NCBI GenBank assembly: GCA_932182025.1
Contig: CAKNXK010000011.1
Span: forward strand, 1 to 29,569
Reading direction: 5' to 3'
Length of the DNA: 29,569 nucleotides
From: an uncultured Candidatus Melainabacteria bacterium
GTDB taxonomy: Bacteria; Cyanobacteriota; Vampirovibrionia; Gastranaerophilales; Gastranaerophilaceae
Shown here: positions 23,588-29,569 of the stretch, in pieces
Numbering within the stretch: the stretch's first letter is position 1
Layout: each line of letters starts with the position of its first letter
The notes under the pieces: generated by a model
Told to the model about the DNA's origin: nothing
Databases searched by the model: none
The model's input: the letters and a program-made list of their open reading frames with translations, nothing else
Program-made: the position numbers and the translations under genes

Positions 23588-26053
23588 CTAGTTTTTTAAA
23601 TATCCTCTAACGTTCCAGAATTTATTACATACACTTGACCTTCGAATAGCAAATCCTGTTGTTGAAAGATTGGAATCTGCAATCGCAACTGTGTTGACGT
23701 TAGCAGAGCCAGTTCCACTTGAATAAGCAGCTCCGCTCAAATTTGGTATTACAGCAAATTCAAAGAAAAAAGAAATATTTATTTTCGCAGCAGTACCAGC
23801 AGCAATAAAACCACCTTCTTCATAATATCTTTTACCAGTATGGTCTGGTGACCAAATACGATACCAGGACAAACCATCTTCGTATGCATCTGTAACATAA
23901 CTTACACACTCTTGATGACCAATTTTATCAGAAAGTGACTCCAATACTTTTCCAACATCCAAAAGCTCAAGGTTTTGTACTGCATTTGTAACCTTAAAGT
24001 AGAGTTGAACATCAGATTCTTCTGCAATTATACCTGATTTTGAAGCGTTGGGAGTTAGCCCAATAGCATTTTGAGCTTGTGCGCTATTCCAAATAGAAAC
24101 ATAATCACTTGTAGTGTGTTTTCCAAAATAGAATTCTGGCTCTTCAATTGCTGGTGCAGTTAGATTTTTAACTCCAACCATGGCACTTCCATTACCTTTA
24201 ACTCTACCACTCAAAGCTTTATAGCTCAAAGTAGTAGGAGTAATAAAATACATTTCATCCTGATTAATTTTCCAATATTCAGAATAGTCAATACCATCTT
24301 TCATATCTTCGGTTGTAATAACTTTTAAATCATATATATTATTTACTTCTGTAAGACAGTTAACCAAAGTATTGTAGCAAGATGTGTAAATGCCACCGCT
24401 ATTTGCTTGTTCTCCTGCTTTTAACCAAGATACATTGTTTGGTTTAAAGTCAAAGTATTGCCCTGTAAACAGCGGAATTGTGTCATTTTCACTTGTTGTA
24501 ATCTCAGTTACGTCTGTTATTGCACTTTCTTGTTCGGTGGTGCCAACTACAATATAAACTAGCAGGTTAGTTGAATCTACATCAACTGTGTTTGAATTAC
24601 CAAAAATTGGTGAAATTCTGGATGCATCAAAACCAATTTTACCACCGATAGCACTATCTCCTGCAGCTCTATACGTTGTTGTTCCTGCATCATAAAAAGC
24701 ACCCGTGACATTTATATAATTATGTTCAATACCTCGTGAAGCGTATGTTCCATATATATTGGGAACCCCTGCTTTTTGCAAACTTCCAAGATTCTCAATC
24801 TCACCATTCTTAAAATATCTTAAGTTACGAGGTAAGAATATCCGCTCGTTTTCTTTATCTACACCATAAAACCATGCTATACTATTAGAAGCAAAATATT
24901 TATCAATTAAATCTTTATCTGAAATATCATAGAAAAAATGTCCATTTGAATGTTTAAAAACATTATAAGCTCTTTTTGCTTCAAAAGTTACCTTAGATAA
25001 TTCACCATTACTTCCGCCGCTTAATACTCCATCAGAAAATACTATGCGATATTGTCTATAAGTTGTATTTTGTTCAGATATTTCAAATGTCAAACTTTGA
25101 CCTAAAGTAAAAGCAATACCAGATTGAGAATCTATTACTTCAAAAGTTTCACCATCATTTGTACCCTGAACAGTCCAAGCAGTTGGATATTCCGCACTAC
25201 CATTACTATCCGCCTTTATTGTATAGTTTTTTAAAACAGTTGGCTCGTTATAATCAATATTTAACCAGTATGTAGACCAAAGACCTATCTGATTATATGT
25301 ATTTGTTCCATTCATTAATGCTCGTAATACAGTTGTATTGCCTCTGCTATCAGAAATTGTAATACCATCTTCTGTATTAGAGGTAAATACCGGCTGATTG
25401 ATATCTACATCTGTGATAATAACTTGTTCACTATCTTGATACTCTTTCAAACAAGTGTTATAAAAATCAGGATAGCCGTACCTTTCAGGTGCACTTGCTT
25501 TATAAACATAGGTACCCTGTAATGCGTAACCTTTGGATTCTTCAAAACTCAATTTTTTATCAAACCATCTTATACCGAACATTTTCTCTTGAGGAATCTC
25601 TTTCCAAATAAGATTTTCACCGTCATTAAACAAAAACTGTTTTGAATTATTTTCAAAATTAGGCAGTCTAACACTATCTACAGCAGAATTTACTTCTTCT
25701 TTTGTTGCATAATTTGAATCATTTTCAAGCTCACTAACATTAACTGGCAACTCCTCTTTTAAAGCATAGTCAGCTTTTTCTTGCTTCGTATTAATTTCTG
25801 TTTCTAATACATTTCTTAAATCAATCAACTGATCATAAGTAACATTAGAATTTTCTTCCGCATAATGTTTAGCATTATCACAATAAATTTTGGCTTCATC
25901 TCTGAATTTTTTAGCAAGATTAGAATAATACTGTGCTCGATTATTAGTTATTGATATAGAATTCTTAATATCAGATTTTGTAGAAATACTTAAACCGGCC
26001 CCCAATGAAAATGTATCCGGATTTTGTGGTAAATGCATATTATCTTTTTCCAT
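23588..26053 (-). CDS. Phage tail fibre / receptor-binding protein with discoidin-like domain
   Basis: At 821 residues this is the longest phage gene here. The first 110 residues are coiled-coil and trimer-like (NRAQYYSNLAKKFRDEAKIY, then YATKEEVNSAVDSV), typical of a virion attachment end. Residues about 210-360 include TAWTVQGTNDGETFEVIDS and YRQYRIVFSDG, the hallmark of F5/8-type (discoidin) carbohydrate-binding domains. Later parts resemble repeated collar or fibre knobs, for example the segment around DAGTTTYRAAGDSAIGGKIG, and two regions rich in Gly/Thr/Asn before the C-terminal strands. The C-terminus WNVRGYLKN suggests a fibre tip. GGGGAG precedes ATG. It probably recognises a host surface glycan. 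This is inference from the domain. Confidence 0.75.
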   Translation of the reverse strand: MEKDNMHLPQNPDTFSLGAGLSISTKSDIKNSISITNNRAQYYSNLAKKFRDEAKIYCDNAKHYAEENSNVTYDQLIDLRNVLETEINTKQEKADYALKEELPVNVSELENDSNYATKEEVNSAVDSVRLPNFENNSKQFLFNDGENLIWKEIPQEKMFGIRWFDKKLSFEESKGYALQGTYVYKASAPERYGYPDFYNTCLKEYQDSEQVIITDVDINQPVFTSNTEDGITISDSRGNTTVLRALMNGTNTYNQIGLWSTYWLNIDYNEPTVLKNYTIKADSNGSAEYPTAWTVQGTNDGETFEVIDSQSGIAFTLGQSLTFEISEQNTTYRQYRIVFSDGVLSGGSNGELSKVTFEAKRAYNVFKHSNGHFFYDISDKDLIDKYFASNSIAWFYGVDKENERIFLPRNLRYFKNGEIENLGSLQKAGVPNIYGTYASRGIEHNYINVTGAFYDAGTTTYRAAGDSAIGGKIGFDASRISPIFGNSNTVDVDSTNLLVYIVVGTTEQESAITDVTEITTSENDTIPLFTGQYFDFKPNNVSWLKAGEQANSGGIYTSCYNTLVNCLTEVNNIYDLKVITTEDMKDGIDYSEYWKINQDEMYFITPTTLSYKALSGRVKGNGSAMVGVKNLTAPAIEEPEFYFGKHTTSDYVSIWNSAQAQNAIGLTPNASKSGIIAEESDVQLYFKVTNAVQNLELLDVGKVLESLSDKIGHQECVSYVTDAYEDGLSWYRIWSPDHTGKRYYEEGGFIAAGTAAKINISFFFEFAVIPNLSGAAYSSGTGSANVNTVAIADSNLSTTGFAIRRSSVCNKFWNVRGYLKN

Positions 26054-26422
26054 TTATACTCCCCTTACTTTTTTTGGATAAACTATGATAGGATTCATAT
26101 CTCCATAAGTACTGTTTTCTATAAATAATGTATCTTCCCCGACACCTTCATTTTCACAAACCTTCACACCATAAAAATACATTTGATAAGGTTTATTTTT
26201 AGGTACAGTTAGCAAATTTGTAAATTCAGATGTCAAGATAAAAGTTACTGTATCAGAATTGTTCACAGATACCTGTAACTCTTCACCGATAGTTTTTCTA
26301 TCAGCATCTTGTATAGCAAAGTACACAGTTGACTTTAAGGTACTATCAAACCCTGTTATTACGACTTCTCCACTATCGCCCTGATATAAATATATTGTTC
26401 CGTCTTTATCTATATGAATCAT
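26054..26422 (-). CDS. Small phage structural protein, unknown
   Basis: The 122-residue protein is predicted mostly beta: a short polar N-terminus (MIHIDKDGTIYLYQGDSGE) then strands ending FIENSTYGDMNPIIVYPKKV. The layout resembles small baseplate or fibre-adaptor proteins of the BppU-like N-terminal type. The similarity is only in style. AGGAGG lies five to six bases before ATG. Its stop abuts the fibre gene directly (no gap), so the two products probably assemble together. Confidence 0.65.
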   Translation of the reverse strand: MIHIDKDGTIYLYQGDSGEVVITGFDSTLKSTVYFAIQDADRKTIGEELQVSVNNSDTVTFILTSEFTNLLTVPKNKPYQMYFYGVKVCENEGVGEDTLFIENSTYGDMNPIIVYPKKVRGV

Positions 26423-26432
26423 ATTACCTCCT

Positions 26433-26975
26433 CTATAATTCTTCTGATGTAATTTCTACAACAGGCAAAAAATATGCTCCAACTAAATCTAAAGTACAAC
26501 TTACAACATCTGCAGCTTTTACAGGAATAAAAAACAACTGGGCTGCATTATCAGCAGAAGCATTGCGAGTTTTTAAATTTACAACAGATTCATTCACAGT
26601 CAGAGTTCCTTTTGACTCAGGTTTTGGATTTAATAACAAGAAGCCGTTTTTAGGAACTTTATATAAAGCTTGCTCTGATGCGCTTAGTGCAAAACATTTA
26701 TCCCAATTAGGAAGCATAGAAAGTTTATTCAAAGCCAGTCTTGATTTTGTTCTATAATCCTCAATTTTAGATTCAAAACTTTTTGCATCATCCTGAACAT
26801 TATCAGTTATATCGCCTAATCTGGAGTTAATTGTAGCAATATTAGATAATATTGAAGATATCATTGTATTTGTAGAATTTGAAAGTTCAGATATCTTATC
26901 TTCTAAATATAAAAAATTTTTATTCATTGTATCCGAACTGGCAATGGAGCCGTATTCAATATTAATTAAAGTCAT
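26433..26975 (-). CDS. Coiled-coil phage tail or fibre-associated protein
   Basis: In this 180-residue protein, residues about 18-85 form a heptad-rich coiled coil (KNFLYLEDKISELSNSTNTM and following, with regular I/L spacing). It is followed by a compact beta domain (about 95-180, NGFLLLNPKPESKGTLTV). A trimeric stalk with a terminal knob is the natural reading. AGGAGG precedes the ATG by about 11 bases. It lies between the membrane/coiled-coil gene and the 122-residue gene with gaps of 3 and 10 bases. Confidence 0.65.
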   Translation of the reverse strand: MTLINIEYGSIASSDTMNKNFLYLEDKISELSNSTNTMISSILSNIATINSRLGDITDNVQDDAKSFESKIEDYRTKSRLALNKLSMLPNWDKCFALSASEQALYKVPKNGFLLLNPKPESKGTLTVNESVVNLKTRNASADNAAQLFFIPVKAADVVSCTLDLVGAYFLPVVEITSEEL

Positions 26976-26978
26976 AAG

Positions 26979-27212
26979 CTATTTTCCTCCTATAATTACG
27001 TCGTAAATTTTATCGATTTTTAACTGCATTGCACTTAACTGGGATTTCAAATCATCATATTGTTCTTTTGTGGAATAGTTTTTGGAAACTTCCGTTAAAA
27101 TCTCTCTATGTTTGACTTCCAGCTTTTCAGGAGTTACAAAAATGTTGTACTGAAAAATAAGCGCAATACACATTATTACTACAGGCAAATACCTGTATAA
27201 ATATTTTTCCAT
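26979..27212 (-). CDS. Single-pass membrane coiled-coil phage protein
   Basis: In this 77-residue protein one membrane helix (about residues 8-26, LPVVIMCIALIFQYNIFV) is followed by a charged coiled coil (KHREILTEVSKNYSTKEQYD and onward). The topology suits a holin-like or XhlA/spanin-like lysis accessory, or a tail-tip membrane protein. No endolysin lies beside it, so lysis is uncertain. Its ribosome-binding site is the weakest of the block (AAGG, eight bases from ATG). Confidence 0.6.
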   Translation of the reverse strand: MEKYLYRYLPVVIMCIALIFQYNIFVTPEKLEVKHREILTEVSKNYSTKEQYDDLKSQLSAMQLKIDKIYDVIIGGK

Positions 27213-27220
27213 TTTAAACC

Positions 27221-27829
27221 TTACACTTTCATTGCCAGCATTGCCATTTGCATAGCAGTATTCATTATTTGAGATAATGCACTATCCGACTGTGTCGTCT
27301 TTGAAGTCGTAGTTGCATTGCCCTGACTTGTTGCCAAAGATTGCTTTTGTGTATCAGATGCAACATTGTATCCGTTCATATACATGAGAAGCAGATTACT
27401 CAACATAGAAGCAGTATCTTTCTGTGACGTGGCAAGCAATTCGTTTGCATAATTTCCTATTGCATTTGCATTAGTATTAGCCAGATTATTGTACATATTT
27501 GTTGCCTGTGAAGAACGTACCATATTTCTGTTTGACAAAGGATTTATGATATTATTCTCTAAATTTTTGGCAGACTCACTATTCAAAGTATTCATAAATG
27601 AATTCATTTTTGCCTGATTCGTAGTTGAGTTTAATGTAGGATTCAAATACTCATCAAGCAGTTTATCCATATTTGCATTAACAAACTTATTCACCGAATC
27701 CAAAGCTGTCCCGGGGTTTAAGGTAGTTGTAGTGCCTGAATTCGTGGTTTGGGATGTAGCATAAGGATTAGTTGTGGTGGTATTACCGTAAACTGTTTTA
27801 TTTGTTGTTTTTGAAGACTTTTTTCCCAT
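27221..27829 (-). CDS. Ser/Thr/Asn-rich phage virion protein
   Basis: The first 40 residues of this 202-residue protein are a low-complexity Lys/Thr/Asn tract (GKKSSKTTNKTVYGNTTTT). The central part is helical (SVNKFVNANMDKLLDEYLNP; NNLANTNANAIGNYANELL) with N-R-N-M-V-R-S-S between the helices. The C-terminal helix is methionine-rich (IMNTAMQMAMLAMKV). Such proteins often sit among podovirus internal or ejection proteins and are packaged in the virion. That assignment rests on composition and position. AAGGA lies eight bases before ATG. Confidence 0.6.
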   Translation of the reverse strand: MGKKSSKTTNKTVYGNTTTTNPYATSQTTNSGTTTTLNPGTALDSVNKFVNANMDKLLDEYLNPTLNSTTNQAKMNSFMNTLNSESAKNLENNIINPLSNRNMVRSSQATNMYNNLANTNANAIGNYANELLATSQKDTASMLSNLLLMYMNGYNVASDTQKQSLATSQGNATTTSKTTQSDSALSQIMNTAMQMAMLAMKV

Positions 27830-27841
27830 ATTTTTTCCTTT

Positions 27842-29383
27842 CTATAATTTCGATTTAATTCTTCCAAACTCAATGCTGTTTATACAAAAATTTTGCCCTT
27901 CGCCAGTTGTATAAAAAGTCATTTGCAAAGTCTTGAAATACGCAGCAGGCAACCGTTTAATAACATTAATCTTGTCTGGAGGGAATGTCGTTTCATCCCA
28001 TTTTCCCTTGTCAAAATAAAGAACATTTTTTAATGTTTTGGAAACAATCTGTCTGTGTTTTGTAGTTAAAGAATTATAGTCTTTTGTATATTCAACATTG
28101 AACTTGTTAGTGTAAAACATATTCAAAGTAAGCTTTGGCGGATAGGCAAGAATCTTCAGAGAATTTTCCACACCTAAATTCAAAGGCGTACATTTGTAAT
28201 AAGATTCGATAAATTCCCCGTCAAACTCATTGGAAACATATTCTTCATAGATTTTATTCCCCGCAGAATATAATTTCCCGTTTATAACTGCAATGCAGTT
28301 GATTTTCGGGCATTTCCTCTTAACCCAAGATGCACGCAAATAGTCATAAATTAGAACTCTTGAATATTTGTTGTCTAAATCCGGAATCAAAAACCAAACT
28401 TCATTTCTTTCTGATGTTACAACGGATAACGCCTTAATCCTATCCAAACCTACTGACTGTATTGCAAACAGTTCATCCTGAATATCAAGTGCTATATTTT
28501 CACCAAGGGTTTTATCACCGTTTACAACCTGTAAGAATGAAAAAACACCTTTCTTTGTGTTGTCATAAAAATATAGCTGAGTGCCGTGAAAAACCAGCGA
28601 ACCGTAGCCTGCACATCCTCCGGGTGAGTCAAAAGACTTGTAAAAACTTTGATTACTTTCGTCCTGCATAATCATACAGGACGAATTTGAATGGAATACT
28701 GCAAGAGAACCCAAATAAGGATATATCGCAGTTATTTTTTTAACAAATTCAATATACCCGGCAGATGTAACAACTTCCGCGTCCGAAGTAGAAAAATCAT
28801 AGATATTCTCTTGTGCCGAATACCACAATATTTGACCGTTAAATACCCACAAGCGACCTGAATAAATAACTATCCCGAGTCCTCTAACATCGCGATTTTC
28901 AGGGTCTTTCAGATTCATCATAACAACTTCGTCAGGCTCATTTTCCGAATTAACTTTCTCTAACTCTATTGAAAGCATTTCTTTAGAGTTTGAAAACACC
29001 CATAAATCAGACCAGCCTTGAGATACATCAGTTGCAGAAGCCTTACCCGTAACACTAAGCCCATCAACTTTTAAAGTAAAAGAACCATCATCAGGGGAAA
29101 ACAAATAAACTTTGCCTTCATTAGCGCTTTCTGCGTAGGCGAAAAAGTAAGTAACCGATTTTTGAACACTTTCAAAAATACCGATTATTTTTTCCCCTTC
29201 TCCAAGTGCATCACTAACTGCAACATTCCCGCTTGCAGTTCTTATACCGACTCCCGAATTAGCCTCCGTTGCAAATAATTCGACATTTTGCAAATCCGAA
29301 GCCGTTATGACATTACTAGAAAAAGCAGAAGAGGTTCTGTTGATACCCGAAAAAGTATTACATATTAATGTAGATTGCTGCAT
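27842..29383 (-). CDS. Beta-propeller-like phage tail / stabilisation protein
   Basis: I chose the ATG at 29383 (513 residues, MQQSTLICNTFSGINR) because AAAGGAAAAGG precedes it. The longer frame adds 41 basic, non-phage-like residues. The protein has repeated short beta modules, each ending near a W or F: LWVFSNSKEM, RLWVFNGQILWYS, QLYFYDNTKKGVFSF, EVWFLIPDLDNKY and RVLIYDYLRASWVKR. These fit a propeller or jelly-roll stack. The LWVFNG...WYS...IYDF block resembles stabilisation or tail-tube-associated proteins of podovirus-like phages. It is the first gene of the block and is divergent from a gene that starts at 29555. Receptor or tail-knob roles are alternatives. Confidence 0.65.
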   Translation of the reverse strand: MQQSTLICNTFSGINRTSSAFSSNVITASDLQNVELFATEANSGVGIRTASGNVAVSDALGEGEKIIGIFESVQKSVTYFFAYAESANEGKVYLFSPDDGSFTLKVDGLSVTGKASATDVSQGWSDLWVFSNSKEMLSIELEKVNSENEPDEVVMMNLKDPENRDVRGLGIVIYSGRLWVFNGQILWYSAQENIYDFSTSDAEVVTSAGYIEFVKKITAIYPYLGSLAVFHSNSSCMIMQDESNQSFYKSFDSPGGCAGYGSLVFHGTQLYFYDNTKKGVFSFLQVVNGDKTLGENIALDIQDELFAIQSVGLDRIKALSVVTSERNEVWFLIPDLDNKYSRVLIYDYLRASWVKRKCPKINCIAVINGKLYSAGNKIYEEYVSNEFDGEFIESYYKCTPLNLGVENSLKILAYPPKLTLNMFYTNKFNVEYTKDYNSLTTKHRQIVSKTLKNVLYFDKGKWDETTFPPDKINVIKRLPAAYFKTLQMTFYTTGEGQNFCINSIEFGRIKSKL

Positions 29384-29554
29384 AACCTTTTCCTTTCCGT
29401 TTTGTACTAATACAGTTTTTGTTAATTTTCTTGACCAAAATCGCAAAAAACTCACCCAAATGTTACAAAACTTTACAAACGGGCTTAAAAAAGGCAATTT
29501 TTTCAAAAGTAAATACTTTATATATACATAAGAGAGAACAAGGAGCTTTAGCAG

Positions 29555-29569
29555 ATGTTATTCACAACT
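29555..29569 (+). CDS. Start of a divergent gene cut by the window end
   Basis: Only five codons (M-L-F-T-T) are inside the window. AAGGAG lies nine bases upstream (29540-29545), and an AT-rich TATATATAC stretch with a short leader suits a promoter. It would be the next phage gene or a flanking gene. Product unknown. Confidence 0.5.

Larger units (their letters stand above)
21346..29569. mobile_element. Prophage structural and packaging block (right end outside the window)
   Basis: Nine consecutive minus-strand genes with gaps or overlaps under about 30 bases encode phage-type products. In transcription order these are a beta-propeller-like tail protein, a Ser/Thr/Asn-rich virion protein, a membrane/coiled-coil protein, two small structural proteins, a long fibre, an unknown, a DUF1353 protein and the large terminase. 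Nearly all start codons have strong GGAG-type ribosome-binding sites. A divergent gene starts at 29555. Portal, capsid, integrase, repressor and clear lysis genes are absent here and would be expected further right. The left edge with the host is at the agmatinase hairpin. No duplicated attachment sequence is visible. Confidence 0.75.

Noticed and set aside
29384..29506. 41-residue N-terminal extension of the beta-propeller-like phage protein
   Set aside because: The extension is basic and hydrophobic without phage-like character, and the internal ATG has a strong AAAGGAAAAGG site.
1..29569. CRISPR array, insertion sequence or rRNA/tRNA genes
   Set aside because: No regularly spaced repeats, transposase-like frame with end repeats, or conserved RNA blocks were seen on either strand.

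Overview
The window is AT-rich bacterial DNA with compact gene packing. I read it as a chromosomal segment of a gut Melainabacteria-type organism (Vampirovibrionia, order Gastranaerophilales), with moderate confidence. The reasons are the LL-diaminopimelate aminotransferase route to lysine and cell wall (shared with Cyanobacteria), a bifunctional-nuclease (DUF151) gene, low GC, and several short lineage-type membrane or kinase-like proteins that begin with Asn/Pro/Phe-rich leaders such as PNFNSF or DTVSFG. No rRNA, tRNA, CRISPR array or insertion sequence was seen.

Region 1 (1-5671, minus strand) holds a shortened dihydrolipoyl-dehydrogenase-like flavoprotein, two tandem overlapping membrane proteins of unknown function, and a long AsmA/TamB-like membrane-anchored protein. 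About 400 bases (2514-2917) between the last two carry two intrinsic terminators, a possible small RNA and a GC-richer island. The AsmA-like gene diverges from a secreted WG-repeat protein through a 34-base palindromic overlapping promoter.

Region 2 (5731-13479) holds a kinase-fold protein, a stand-alone 2-hydroxyacyl-CoA dehydratase/activase-related protein, mutL, nadK, a DUF151 nuclease, a small coupled unknown gene and dapL. Region 3 (13477-21316) holds an OadG-type sodium-pump operon with a 40-residue partner not previously called, pgi, a 58-residue small gene, the yebC-ybaB-recR cluster, tcdA, a glycogen-phosphorylase-family protein lacking the PLP lysine, and agmatinase. Most are housekeeping genes. 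Strong hairpin terminators sit between convergent pairs at 13446-13475 and 18499-18530. Several genes (the WG-repeat gene, mutL, nadK, tcdA) have a TATAAT-like box only 6-7 bases before ATG and no Shine-Dalgarno sequence, which suggests leaderless transcripts.

Region 4 (21346 to the end) is a phage structural and packaging block. Nine tightly packed minus-strand genes run from a beta-propeller-like tail/stabilisation protein (29383) through small virion proteins, a long fibre with a discoidin-like domain and a DUF1353 protein, to an apparently intact large terminase. The terminase is the last gene and abuts the agmatinase hairpin. A divergent plus-strand gene begins at 29555 and leaves the window. 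Capsid, portal, integrase and lysogeny genes are not in view.
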